From CAVYVZ01 sp963772065 (lineage in GTDB: Bacteria > Acidobacteriota > Vicinamibacteria > Vicinamibacterales > UBA2999), in NCBI GenBank assembly GCA_963772065.1, contig CAVYVZ010000005.1, positions 1 to 64,000 of the forward strand: a DNA stretch of 64,000 bases, written 5' to 3'. Made by a program: the position numbers and the translations under genes. The notes below the pieces were generated by a model. The model made no database searches. It saw nothing but the letters and a program-made list of their open reading frames with translations, and had not been told where the DNA came from. How positions within the stretch are numbered: position 1 is the first letter of the stretch; every line of letters begins with the position of its first letter. Positions 53,563-62,665 of this stretch are shown here, one piece after another.

Positions 53563-55495
53563 GCACAGCGTGCTTCAGGCTCTTCACCAGCCCGCCGACG
53601 TCGAGGCCGTGGTGCGCGAGCACTTCGTCGTTCGTCCCGCACTCCGGCAGCGACGTGACGCCGATGCGGACGATCTGCGGCGCCGGCTCGAGCGCGAGCC
53701 CGGCCACGGCGGCCGCCAGCATATCGCCCTGTCCGCCGTGCAGGTAATGATTGTCGAGCATCGCGATCATGCGGCGTGCGCCGATCACCTCGCGGAGCCA
53801 CCGGTGATCGACCCGGTTCAGCCAGGGCAGGTTCACCAACCGGATGCTCCAGCCGGTCGTCTGCTCGATCTCCTCCGCGGCTTCGAACGCGTTCGAGAGG
53901 AGCCACGGGCCGTAGGCGAACGCCACCGCGTCGTTGCCGTCGCGCACGACGACGCCGCGGCCGATGTGCGGCTTGTAGCCCGCGGGCAGCTCGAACGCGA
54001 GCGGCCACTTCACTGAAACGAGCCTGAGATACCCGCTCTCACGGGTCCCTTCGGCGAGCAGCTCCAGCAGCGGACCGACCTCCCGCTCCGCGCACGGCTC
54101 GGCCATCAGGAGGTTGGGACACGCGGCGAGCGCGCTGATGTCGCGCACCGACTGGTGCGAGTGGCCGGGTCCGCCCGGCACCAGGCCGGCGAGCGAACCG
54201 ACGTAGATCACCTTCGTCGCCTCGCTGCACTGGTTGTAGATCTGCTCGTTCGGCCGCGCGGCGAGGAAGCAGGCGAACGAGTGCACGATCGGCAAGCACG
54301 TCCGGCGCGCCATGCCCGCCGCCATCGACACCATGTCCTGCTCGGCGATGCCACACTCGACGAACCGATCCGGATACGTCTTGGAGAAGTTGATCAGGCC
54401 GCAGTCCTTGATGAGATCCGCATCGAGCACCACGACGCGCGGGTTCCGGCCGCCAAGCGCGACGAGCGCTCTGTCGTAGGCGGCAACCAGGTTGTCGGTC
54501 TGCCGCGGCTCGCGGCGCGGGTTGCGGACGCGCGTCTCCGTGGCCAGGTCGCCAAGGCCAAGCGCCGTCACGAGGCGCCTCGCCGACGCGAGGAGCTCAC
54601 GCAGGCCGTCGGCGTACGCCTGCTCCGAGGGCGCGCCCGAGTGGTATCCGTACAGCTCGGCGGCCTTCATCGCCGGCCCCTCCATGAAGGAGACGCCCTT
54701 CCCCTTCACGGTGTCGGCGAGGACGATCTTCGGCCTGTCGGCGATCGCGTCGAGCGATCGGAACGTGCGCTCGAGCGCCGCGACGTCGTGGCCGTCCACG
54801 CGCGCGACGTGCCAGCCGAACGCGCGCAGCTTTGCCTCGACGTCGCCGAGATCGCTCACCTGCCGCACCCAGGTGTCCGACTGGATCTTGTTGTGGTCGA
54901 CGATCGCCACGATCTCGCCGAGGCCGCGGTTCGCCGCCGAGGCGAGCGATTCCCAGAACTGCCCCTCCTGCAGCTCTCCGTCACCGGTGAGGACGAAGAT
55001 GCGCCGCCGGCGTCCGAGAATGCGATTCGCGATCGCCATCCCCTTCGCCTTCGAGATCCCCATGCCGAGCGAGCCGGTGTTCGCCTGCACGTACGGCGTC
55101 TCGACGTGCGGGTGGCCCGGCAGGCCATGCAGCCGGCGGAGCTGATGCACCTTGTCTTCCGGGAGCAGGCCGAGCCCGATCAGGACGGCGTAGAGGGCGG
55201 GCGCGTCGTGTCCCTTCGACGAGAAGAACACGTCGCACTGCTCGGGCCCTCGGTCGAGATCGCGGAGCTCGTTCAGGAACAGCCAGCTCATGATCTCGAG
55301 CGAGCTGAAGCTCGTCCCGATGTGACCCGACCACGCGCCCGCGATCATGTAGAGCGTGTTGATCCGCGCGAGCGCCGCGAACGCCTCGCATCGTGCGGCG
55401 GCCGATCCGTCCGCGCGGCGAACGCGGCCGAACTCCGACGCGGGGACGTATGTCAGTTCGAGGCTTTCGCCCTGGTCGGTCTGAAGATCACCCAT
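53549..55495 (-). CDS. Transketolase-like TPP enzyme (full length, in a polysaccharide locus)
   Basis: 648 residues with both transketolase halves in one chain. N-terminal TPP domain: SGHIGTSFSSLEIMSWLFLN, FFSSKGHDAPALYAVLIGLG, YVQANTGSLGMGISKAKGMA, and the thiamine-diphosphate motif VLTGDGELQEGQFWESLASA ... VDHNKIQ. Pyrimidine domain: RFVECGIAEQDMVSMAAGMA (activating Glu) and VPGGPGHSHQSVRDISALAA. The C-terminal domain closes the chain. Central-metabolism transketolases are similar in size; this one departs in sequence and lies between a CMP-sugar synthetase and a HAD phosphatase, so I infer a ketol transfer to or from a sugar precursor of the surface glycan. Its C-terminus is encoded in part by the spacer repeat. 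Confidence 0.85.
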   Translation of the reverse strand: MGDLQTDQGESLELTYVPASEFGRVRRADGSAAARCEAFAALARINTLYMIAGAWSGHIGTSFSSLEIMSWLFLNELRDLDRGPEQCDVFFSSKGHDAPALYAVLIGLGLLPEDKVHQLRRLHGLPGHPHVETPYVQANTGSLGMGISKAKGMAIANRILGRRRRIFVLTGDGELQEGQFWESLASAANRGLGEIVAIVDHNKIQSDTWVRQVSDLGDVEAKLRAFGWHVARVDGHDVAALERTFRSLDAIADRPKIVLADTVKGKGVSFMEGPAMKAAELYGYHSGAPSEQAYADGLRELLASARRLVTALGLGDLATETRVRNPRREPRQTDNLVAAYDRALVALGGRNPRVVVLDADLIKDCGLINFSKTYPDRFVECGIAEQDMVSMAAGMARRTCLPIVHSFACFLAARPNEQIYNQCSEATKVIYVGSLAGLVPGGPGHSHQSVRDISALAACPNLLMAEPCAEREVGPLLELLAEGTRESGYLRLVSVKWPLAFELPAGYKPHIGRGVVVRDGNDAVAFAYGPWLLSNAFEAAEEIEQTTGWSIRLVNLPWLNRVDHRWLREVIGARRMIAMLDNHYLHGGQGDMLAAAVAGLALEPAPQIVRIGVTSLPECGTNDEVLAHHGLDVGGLVKSLKHAVPQIA

Positions 55496-55518
55496 CGTTC
55501 ACTCGTCGTTCATGTGGA

Positions 55519-55532
55519 GGCCCTGAAGGGCC
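55519..55532. repeat. Short REP-like palindrome
   Basis: GGCCCT-GA-AGGGCC, perfect in both 6-base arms, 24 bases upstream of the transketolase start on the minus strand and next to two TACACTG(C/T) direct repeats. It may be a terminator-like or REP-like element; with one copy here I cannot tell whether it is repeated in the genome. Confidence 0.4.
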
Positions 55533-55546
55533 GCCCTACACTGTCG

Positions 55547-56315
55547 CTACACTGCGCCCACACCAGGGGAGTATGGCGCCTGGGGCACGCGCGGCAACTC
55601 CACCGTCCCATCGGACAGCAAGCGCTCGGCCACCATCCAGTCGGTCAAATCGTTGATGTCGAACCCTTCATAGCCTTCGGTCTCGAACGGCACGATCACG
55701 TCGCCCGCGATCGTCCGGCCCTCGAACACGACGCGCGTCCACGCGATCTCGAGCGACGCATTCTGGATGTACACCGCCGGCAGCGCCTGATACGGGGTGC
55801 TGTGCCACGGCTGTTCCCGCGGCCCGAACGGGAGCAGCGGAAACATCCGATCGCCGCGAACCACCCACATCTTCCCCGGGTGCTGGGCGCACTTCTCGAC
55901 CGCGCGCAGCGAATCGACGCCGTCCTGGTCGGTGAACCGGCCCCACGCGCGCCGAATCATGTCGGCGGTCCGGAACGGGCTCGTCGGCCGGAGCAGGCTG
56001 AAGCAGTCCCACGTCCGGCCGTGAGCCTTCAACACGTTCAGCATGTGCTCGAGCCACTCGATGTCCGGCGATGTGTCGCTCGCGAACTCGGCGGGCCGCA
56101 GGAACGGCACCTCGGCGCCGTAGTGCCGCGCGATGGCCGCGATCTCCTCCGAGTCGGTCGACACCATCACCGAGTCGAACACGCCGCTCTCCAGCGCCGG
56201 CGCAATCGTGTACGCGAGCATCGGGTGGCCCTGCACGACGCGCACGTTCTTGCCCGGAACCCGCTTCGATCCCTGTCTCGCCGGAATAGAGCTCGGCGTG
56301 TCGTTCGCACTTCAA
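55547..56315 (-). CDS. Acylneuraminate cytidylyltransferase-like (CMP-sugar synthetase), disturbed N-terminus
   Basis: About 250 residues. The diagnostic CTP-binding loop IPARQGSKRVPGKN lies in the same frame as the body, upstream of the first standard start (GTG 56245), so translation must begin earlier. TTG 56315 (MKCERHAEL) is a candidate but needs a one-base shift near 56292; otherwise the frame meets a stop just before. The body has VSTDSEEIAAIARHYGAEVP, FLRPAEFASDTSPDIEWLEH and LLRPTSPFRTADMIRRAWGR, typical of NeuA/PseF/LegF. It should make a CMP-activated nine-carbon or related acidic sugar. The GAACC repeat block lies directly upstream. Confidence 0.83.
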
Positions 56316-56442
56316 CGTTCTCGCTCCTGTTCGTGTTCTGGTTCGAGCTTCGGTACTTCGGTTCTGGTTCTGATTCCGGTTCGGCTCGACAACGAACCAC
56401 ACCGGAACGGTGAACCGAACCTGAACCTGAACACGAACCGAG
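56316..56442. repeat. GAACC / GGTTC inverted low-complexity block
   Basis: The left half (to about 56392) is rich in GGTTC and TTCGG words (GTTCTGGTTCGAGCTTCGG-like); the right half is rich in the complement (GAACCGAACCTGAACCTGAA-like). The halves can pair into a long imperfect hairpin. The block lies between the aldehyde dehydrogenase stop and the start region of the cytidylyltransferase. Confidence 0.85.
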
Positions 56443-56472
56443 CACCGTGCACCTGCAACAGCGAGACACGTT

Positions 56473-57958
56473 CTATACCGCCCCAGGATTGTGGTTGATG
56501 TACACGGTCTTCAGATCCGAATACACGTCCAGCGCCTGGGTCCCGGCTTCTCGCCATCCGTTGCCCGACTGCTTCAACCCCCCGAACGGCAGGTGCGGCT
56601 CGCTGCCGTACGTGCCGCCGTTCACCACGGCGACGCCGGCCTGAATGCGGCCGATGAAGGTCATCGCGCGGTGGATGTTCTGCGTGTGAATCGACGCCGT
56701 GAGGCCGAACGGCGAATCGTTGGCCATCGCGACCGCCTCTTCGAAGTCCTTCACCCGGTAGAGGCACGTGATCGGACCGAACAGCTCGCTGCGCGAGATC
56801 TCGTCGTTCGGCCCGGCGTGCTCGAGGATCGTCGGCGCGACGAAGAAGCCGTCGCGCCCCACGCGATGCCCGCCCGTGAGGATCGCGGCGCCATCCGCCT
56901 TCGCGCGCTCCACCGACGCGAGCATGTTCTTCATCTGCTGCTCGTTGATCACCGGACCGTAGTCATCCGTGTCGGCCGTGCCGACCTTCAGCCTGCCGGT
57001 CGCCTCCACGAGCAGCGCCTTGAACGTCGTCGTACACCGCATCGAACACGATGATGCGGCTGCCGGCGGCGCACCGCTGCCCCGCGTTGCTGAACGCCGA
57101 GCCCACGGTCCACGTCACCGCATTCTGCAGATCCGCATCGTCACAGACGATGAGCGGGTTCTTGCCGCCGAGCTCGAGGCACACTTTCGCGAGGCGCCGG
57201 CCCGCGGTTTCCGCAATCCAGCGGCCGACCTCGCACGAGCCGGTGAAGCTGACGACGGCGACGTCGGCGTGCTCGACGAGCGGCGCGCCGGCTTCCTCGC
57301 CGAAGCCGTGAATGGTGTTGTAGATCCCGTCGGGAACGCCGGCCTCGCGCGCAATCACGCCGAAGGCCCACGCCGAGAGCGGCGTGTCCTCCGACGCCTT
57401 CATGATGGCCGCGTTGCCGCAGAGGAGCGCCGGGAACGCCTTCCAGGCCACGTTCGCGATCGGCGTGTTGGCCGCGATGATGAGGCCCGCCACGCCGAGC
57501 GGCTGCCGCACGATCATCGCCGCCTTGTTGGGCGCGGCGCTCGTGGTGGTCTGGCCGTAGAACCGGCGGCCCTCCCCCGCCACGAAGAACCCCATCTCGA
57601 TGGCCGCATCCGTCTCGCCGAGCGCGTCCTTCTTCGACTTGCCCGTCTCCATCGCGACGAGCGCGGCGATCGCGTCGCGGCGCTCCTGCATCAAGATGGC
57701 AATCCGCCGGAGGATCTCGCCCCGCTTCACGGCGGTGGTCGCGGCCCACGCGGGCTGCGCCCGTTTCGCCAGGTCCACGGCGCGGTCGACGTCCGCGCGC
57801 GTCGAGCGGGCGACCTCGCAAATCTCGCGACCGGTCGCGGGATCCACTTTCGAGAACGTCCGGCCGCAGCCGGCGGGCGCATCCGCGCCGCCGATCTGAT
57901 TCGTCACGAGCGCCGGACAGACCAGCGCATGCTCCCTGCGAGTATCAGCGTGCAGCAT
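56473..57958 (-). CDS. Aldehyde dehydrogenase superfamily protein (frameshifted)
   Basis: About 494 residues when the shift near 57040 is bridged (SRIIVFDAVYDD before, FKALLVEATGRLKVGTADT after). The NAD-binding and catalytic landmarks are all there: GVAGLIIAANTPIANVAWKA, FPALLCGNAAIMKASEDTPL, VSFTGSCEVGRWIAETAG, KVCLELGGKNPLIV (Glu) and FSNAGQRCAAGSRI (catalytic Cys), then SELFGPITCLYRVKDFEEAV and LPFGGLKQSGNGWREAG. ATG 57958 overlaps the methyltransferase stop by 14 bases. It oxidises an aldehyde to an acid with NAD(P); in this setting the substrate may be a sugar aldehyde, by inference only. Confidence 0.87.
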
Positions 57959-58997
57959 TCTGAGAAGCCATCCGCAACATCCCGGCCCAGCGTTTGAACC
58001 GTCGGCGGCATTCCACGACTCCCGCCGCGAGTCGAACCGCGCCCAGCCGCTCGAGCGCCGGACGCGGTGCGGTCTGGTAATAGGCGCGCAGCGCGGACCG
58101 CGCCGGCCCGAGGGCGTTCGCAGGCGCAGGCACCTCTCCGCCGACGCGCCGTGCGAGCATCCGCAGCCGCGCCGTCGTTCGCCGGCCTCCCGAGATCGCA
58201 ACCTCCGCCGGCGGCGCCTCCACGAGCTTCCAGCCGGCGCGCGCGAGGAGACTTTCCATGCACGTGCTCGTGTACGCCGTGACATGAACTCTGTTGAACA
58301 CGTACCGATAGTCGCGGTGTGTCGGGAGCGTATCGAGCCGCGGAACCGCCACGAAGAGATATCCGCCGGGCCGCGCCGCCGCGGCCAGCTGCCGCAGGAT
58401 CGCCAGCGGATTCGTAACGTGTTCGAGGACATGGTGCGCGATGACCAGATCGAACGTCGGCTCCGCGGGCGGCGACTCGAGGCGCTGGTGCCGGGGAAAG
58501 GCAGCGTCGAGCGCCGGTTCGATGCCGAACGTGCTCCACCCGCATTGCTGCAACACGTCGAGGAACTTCCCTCTGCCACAGCCGAAGTCGAGCACGCGCG
58601 ACCCGGCGGGCGGTCGAGTCACGTCGAGATCGTCTCGAATCGCGTCAAAGAGACGGGGCCACGTGCCGGACCCCGGCCGCCTCGCGCCTCGAGCCGCGAC
58701 AGCGGAGTCTTCGCCGGTGCGAGCCAGCCCCCATTCCCCCTTGGGCCCATACATTGACGCCAGCGCGTCATCGGATGGCAACGGGTTCACGAACACGAGA
58801 CCGCAGTCCTCACAGCCGCTGATGAAACCCATGCGCCGGCCGGCCACGGGCTGGGCCAGCTTGTGAACGCCCAGCGCCACCAGTCGTCGCGACTCGCACG
58901 CGGGGCATCGCTCGAGCTCGCCCGGCGCTCTGAAAATCACGGATCGCGCGGCGCGATCGACGAGGCGCAGCAGGCCGCCCGCTATTGCCACAGCCAC
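57945..58997 (-). CDS. Zn-ribbon class I SAM methyltransferase (paralogue 1)
   Basis: 350 residues. The N-terminus has a zinc ribbon (ELERCPACESRRLVALGVHK ... SGCEDCGLVFVNPLPSDD, two CxxC knuckles), then a Rossmann methyltransferase domain with VLDFGCGRGKFLDVLQQCGW (motif I), FDLVIAHHVLEHVTNPLAIL (motif IV-like) and GGYLFVAVPRLDTLPTHRDY RYVFN. This is the architecture of Methyltransf_13-preceded C-methyltransferases or of sugar N/O-methyltransferases (methyltransf_11/23). It is closely similar to the gene at 60766-61854, with the same zinc ribbon and the same GRRTTARLRMLARRV tail. The substrate is unknown; a sugar of the surface glycan is likely. Confidence 0.85.
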   Translation of the reverse strand: MAVAIAGGLLRLVDRAARSVIFRAPGELERCPACESRRLVALGVHKLAQPVAGRRMGFISGCEDCGLVFVNPLPSDDALASMYGPKGEWGLARTGEDSAVAARGARRPGSGTWPRLFDAIRDDLDVTRPPAGSRVLDFGCGRGKFLDVLQQCGWSTFGIEPALDAAFPRHQRLESPPAEPTFDLVIAHHVLEHVTNPLAILRQLAAAARPGGYLFVAVPRLDTLPTHRDYRYVFNRVHVTAYTSTCMESLLARAGWKLVEAPPAEVAISGGRRTTARLRMLARRVGGEVPAPANALGPARSALRAYYQTAPRPALERLGAVRLAAGVVECRRRFKRWAGMLRMASQNAAR

Positions 58998-60769
58998 CCC
59001 ACCGACACGGGGCCGATTCGATCGACACCTCGCTTCCAGCCGAATCGACCGGTTTGCCAGTCGAACACCTGCCGATCGCCTTCGAGGAGCACGTACTGAA
59101 CCTCGCGCCTGCGTCCGAGACAGCGAGTCAGGATGCTCCGCATTCGCGTTCGCTCGACGCTGCCGCCGCGAGCGGCGGCGGTCAGCACCCGCGCGGCCTC
59201 GTCATCGACGTCACAACCGAGCTCCTGCGCGGCGCCTCCGCTGTTGATCGCGAGGACACGGTACGTCAGGTTGCTCGCCAGCTCGTACTCTTCGTCGCTG
59301 GCGTACGTCGTCGCGTACATGTCGTACGAAGAGATGATTGGACGGGCCTCGATCCGTGCCGACCAAGCGTAGATCTGGAAGAGGACGACCGCGGAAAGCA
59401 CGGCACGCTGCGCGAAGCTCGTCGCTCCAACCGCGCTCAGGGCGGAGGCGGGCTGGATCCGATGCCAGGGCAGAAAGCCGACGAGCAGTATCCACCATCC
59501 CGGCCAGACGATCCCCTGGAACACGGCAAAGCCGGCCAGCATGGCGGCGACGCACAGGCCGACGATCAGTCGATATCGATCCGAGCGTGAGAACACCGCC
59601 GTCAGAACCAGGGCCTCGAGGACGACGGTGACTGCAGACACGGGGACCGCCAGGGCATCGTGACGCATCAGCCGCGGTCCCCACGGCACCCACGCGTGCT
59701 CGAGGTCGCTCACGAAGTGATACTTGACCGTACCGTTGAAGATCCAGTCGAGGCCTCCGCGGAGCTTCGATGCCGCTGCAGCGGCCAACGTGACCCCGAG
59801 CACGAAGACGGGGACCCACATCGCATAGCCGTAGCGCTTCGAGGCCGGCGATCGGTGCCCGGCCGCGATTCGCGACGCCCGCCACGCGTCGAAGCTCCAC
59901 GCGTCCCCCCATCGCGACGGAATCAGGCAGATCATCGCAATCCCGAGGGCGGCCACGACATGGTGGGAGATGTTCAGCGTGTAGACGCTGGCCCACACCA
60001 GGAAGGTCGCGACGAACGCCATGTACGTGATGGTCGTGCCGATGCCGAGAATGAAGAGGCCGCCGAACGCCTTCACCGCAGGGTCGATCCACAGGACCAC
60101 ATCCTCGTGTTCCCCCAGCCACCGCATCAGACTGCCATACGGGCCCACGGCGCGCCCGAGCTCGTACGGGTTGAGGAGGTCTGGATAGACGGGATTGCGC
60201 ACCAGGTACACGAGCACCAGACAGCCGAACGCGATACGAAAGATGCCGGCGGCTTCCGCCGACGCAACCGGGATGCCGCGTCCGAGCACCGACGGCTGGA
60301 GCGCGTCGCGCCGTACCCATCCACGCGCGTGCGCGGCAACCACGAGGAAAACGACACCTGCCGCCGCGAGAGCGCCGGCGAGGAGCTTGAACACGCGCGG
60401 CGCCCATGGCATCCCAACGATCCGGCCACCGCGCCGGTTCGTGAGCGGGGCGTTCGCCGCCATTCGGAACAGATTGCGATCGATGCCGTCCGTGTCCGCA
60501 ACCTTCGGATGGCGGACCAGCGCTCGCAGCGCTTCCCGGGTTGTGTCCTGCGGAACGTAGGCCCATCGCCCGCCCGAGAGCTCAGCGGCTTCGGAGAGAT
60601 GAAATCGGTGCTCCAGCGCCTCGCGTTCGGCGTGGTCGGCGTCGCGCCAGATGACATGAACCATCGGTTGGGGCGTGCCGAACAGCACCGGAATCGTTTC
60701 GACGAGAGCGATCGAGAGGACGAGACAGAGGCCGCCGGCGAGTAGACCGCGGCGAGGATCGATCGTCAT
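58982..60769 (-). CDS. HTTM-like polytopic membrane protein
   Basis: 595 residues starting MTIDPRRGLLAGGLCLVLSI; ATG 60769 overlaps the stop of the upstream methyltransferase (ATGA). After an exported loop with His/Asp residues (about 35-115), a block of about nine helices carries SAEAAGIFRIAFGCLVLVYL, VLWIDPAVKAFGGLFILGIG, NISHHVVAALGIAMICLIPS and LRGGLDWIFNGTVKYHFVSD, in the pattern of the HTTM / vitamin-K-dependent gamma-carboxylase-like fold or DoxX-like relatives. The C-terminal 130 residues are soluble. The reaction is unknown. It lies between two paralogous methyltransferases, overlapping both, which suggests a shared step in modifying a lipid-linked sugar at the membrane. Confidence 0.7.
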   Translation of the reverse strand: MTIDPRRGLLAGGLCLVLSIALVETIPVLFGTPQPMVHVIWRDADHAEREALEHRFHLSEAAELSGGRWAYVPQDTTREALRALVRHPKVADTDGIDRNLFRMAANAPLTNRRGGRIVGMPWAPRVFKLLAGALAAAGVVFLVVAAHARGWVRRDALQPSVLGRGIPVASAEAAGIFRIAFGCLVLVYLVRNPVYPDLLNPYELGRAVGPYGSLMRWLGEHEDVVLWIDPAVKAFGGLFILGIGTTITYMAFVATFLVWASVYTLNISHHVVAALGIAMICLIPSRWGDAWSFDAWRASRIAAGHRSPASKRYGYAMWVPVFVLGVTLAAAAASKLRGGLDWIFNGTVKYHFVSDLEHAWVPWGPRLMRHDALAVPVSAVTVVLEALVLTAVFSRSDRYRLIVGLCVAAMLAGFAVFQGIVWPGWWILLVGFLPWHRIQPASALSAVGATSFAQRAVLSAVVLFQIYAWSARIEARPIISSYDMYATTYASDEEYELASNLTYRVLAINSGGAAQELGCDVDDEAARVLTAAARGGSVERTRMRSILTRCLGRRREVQYVLLEGDRQVFDWQTGRFGWKRGVDRIGPVSVGWLWQ

Positions 60770-61854
60770 ACGGCTGTCGATCGCGAGGCCGCGTCCGGCT
60801 TTGGAGTCTTCCGCGCCGAGTACAAACGCCACAGGTGGGCTTGCAGCGCGGCGAAGCGGATCAGCCCGGCCCTCGCGAGGAGTGGGCGCGAGGTACCGGC
60901 GTAGTACGCGCGCAGGGCGACCCGCGCTTCGTCTCCCGGCCGTGCCACCCCTGACGCCGCATGTTCAGCGACATCGTCGACACGACGCGCGAGGACGCGC
61001 AGGCGGCTCGTCGTACGGCGGCCGCCACCACCCTTGCCGACCTCCGCGGGCGGAGGCGCGACGGGCTGCCAGCCGGCCCGCCTCAGCAGCTCCTGGAGAC
61101 AGGCCCACGTGTAGGCGGTGATGTGCGCGCGGCCGTTCAACACGTACTTGTAGTCGCGATGAAGCGGCAGCGTGTCGAATCTCGGCACGCTCACGAGCAG
61201 GTGGCCTCCCACGCGGCAGGCGCCAGCCAGTTGACGGAGCAGATCCAACGGGTTCGCGACATGCTCGAGGACCTGCAGGAGCACGATGAGATCGAATTCC
61301 GCGGCCCGGGGAATGGCGTCGAGGCGGCGGTGACGCTGGAACGCCCGGTCGAGCGCCGGCTCGATTCCACACGTCTGCCAGCCACAGTTCTGCAGGAGAT
61401 CGAGCAGCCTGCCCTCACCGCATCCGAAGTCGAGCACGGTAGCGCCTGACGGCGGCGATGCGACGTCGATCTCGCCGCGTATCGGGTCGAACATCTGCGT
61501 CCAGAGCCCGCCGACGCGCGACGCTGCATGGCTCGGGACGTCCGGCAGATCGCGACGCTCGTTCCCCCATGCCCCCGAGGGGCTGTAGAAATGCGCGAGG
61601 TCGTCCGGTGTTGGAATGGGATTGCTGAAGACAAGCCCGCAGTCATCGCACACGCAGGCGAAGCCGGTTTTCGCGGCGCGGAGCGAAAGGACGTCGAGGT
61701 TGACGATCTCGCACGAGCCGCACGCGGGGCAATCGTCACGCTCCCCGGGCGCGCGGTGGACAAACGTCTGGGACAGCCGCCGCAGGGCGAGCCGCAGCGG
61801 AGACCTTCGCGGCGGCGCGAGCCGCTGCTGTTTACCAGGCGGTGAAGCCACCAT
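60766..61854 (-). CDS. Zn-ribbon class I SAM methyltransferase (paralogue 2)
   Basis: About 362 residues from ATG 61854 (MVASPPGKQQRLAPPRRSPL); that start overlaps the SDR stop by 23 bases. Zinc ribbon: RDDCPACGSCEIVNLDVLSL ... CVCDDCGLVFSNPIPTPDDL. Methyltransferase core: VLDFGCGEGRLLDLLQNCGW, FDLIVLLQVLEHVANPLDLL and GGHLLVSVPRFDTLPLHRDY KYVLN. It matches the gene at 57945 along its whole length, including the end-region RRTTSRLRVLARRV. The pair probably arose by duplication and flanks the membrane protein. The upstream ATG 61902 is possible but less likely, as it would lie deep in the SDR gene. Confidence 0.83.
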   Translation of the reverse strand: MVASPPGKQQRLAPPRRSPLRLALRRLSQTFVHRAPGERDDCPACGSCEIVNLDVLSLRAAKTGFACVCDDCGLVFSNPIPTPDDLAHFYSPSGAWGNERRDLPDVPSHAASRVGGLWTQMFDPIRGEIDVASPPSGATVLDFGCGEGRLLDLLQNCGWQTCGIEPALDRAFQRHRRLDAIPRAAEFDLIVLLQVLEHVANPLDLLRQLAGACRVGGHLLVSVPRFDTLPLHRDYKYVLNGRAHITAYTWACLQELLRRAGWQPVAPPPAEVGKGGGGRRTTSRLRVLARRVDDVAEHAASGVARPGDEARVALRAYYAGTSRPLLARAGLIRFAALQAHLWRLYSARKTPKPDAASRSTAV

Positions 61855-62665
61855 CGACCCGAAGCTCGTGACCGGTGACGTATGACGAAGCGCCCGAGGC
61901 AAGAAACACGAGCGGGCCCTTCAGGTCCTCGAAGGTCGCCATGCGCCCGAGCGGCACACGCGCTCCGTACTTCTGCTTGAACTCCTGATCCTGCGCGCCG
62001 AGGACGCCGCCCGGCGACAGCGTATTCACCCGCACGCCGCGCGGACCCCAGAGGGTCGAGAAGTACTTCGTCATGTTGACGACGCCGGCCTTCGACGCGC
62101 CGTAGGCGGGCGACTTCAGAAACGGCGGACTGCCGGCGAGATGTTCGTAGAACCGCTGGTCGGGCGAGACCGAGGCATAGAGCGATCCGATGTTGATGAT
62201 CGACCCGCCGCCCTGCTCCGCCATGCGGCCGCCGAACACCTGCGTGACCTGGAACGTGCCGAGCAGATTCACCTCGATCATGCGCCGGAACTGCTCGAGC
62301 GGAAGGTCCTCGATGCGGCTGCGATTGCCGCCCGCGTCGGGGGGCTGATCCACGCCGGCGTTGTTCACGAGCACGACCGGCTCGCCCAGCGCGGCGCGCA
62401 CCTGCTGAGCGGCCGCCTCAATCGATCCTCGGTGCGTGATGTCGCAATCGAAGCGCTGGAGCCGCCCGCTGGAACGCGACGCCAGGCGGGCGAATGCTTC
62501 CGATGCCGAGGCACCAGGCACATCGAGCGCGGCCACGCGCGCGCCGGCGTCGAGGAGCGCCTCGCTCCAGACGAGCCCCAGCTTGCCGCAGGCGCCCGTG
62601 ACCACGGCCACGAGGCCGTCGAGAGTGAACAGGCCGTCGGTCTTGTCGATGCTCGCTTCCGTCAC
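61832..62665 (-). CDS. Short-chain dehydrogenase/reductase
   Basis: 277 residues, intact, classical SDR. Cofactor motif LVAVVTGACGKLGLVWSEAL (Gly-x3-Gly-x-Gly variant with Cys and Lys), VVLVNNAGVDQPPDAGG, the catalytic Ser in SIINIGSLYASVSPD, Tyr-x3-Lys in PAYGASKAGVVNMTKY, and the C-terminal EDLKGPLVFLASGASSYVTG HELRVDGGF. Its ATG overlaps the stop of the NeuB-like gene (ATGA), as if coupled. In nonulosonate loci such SDRs reduce or epimerise a sugar before condensation; here that is inference from position. Confidence 0.88.
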   Translation of the reverse strand: MTEASIDKTDGLFTLDGLVAVVTGACGKLGLVWSEALLDAGARVAALDVPGASASEAFARLASRSSGRLQRFDCDITHRGSIEAAAQQVRAALGEPVVLVNNAGVDQPPDAGGNRSRIEDLPLEQFRRMIEVNLLGTFQVTQVFGGRMAEQGGGSIINIGSLYASVSPDQRFYEHLAGSPPFLKSPAYGASKAGVVNMTKYFSTLWGPRGVRVNTLSPGGVLGAQDQEFKQKYGARVPLGRMATFEDLKGPLVFLASGASSYVTGHELRVDGGFTAW

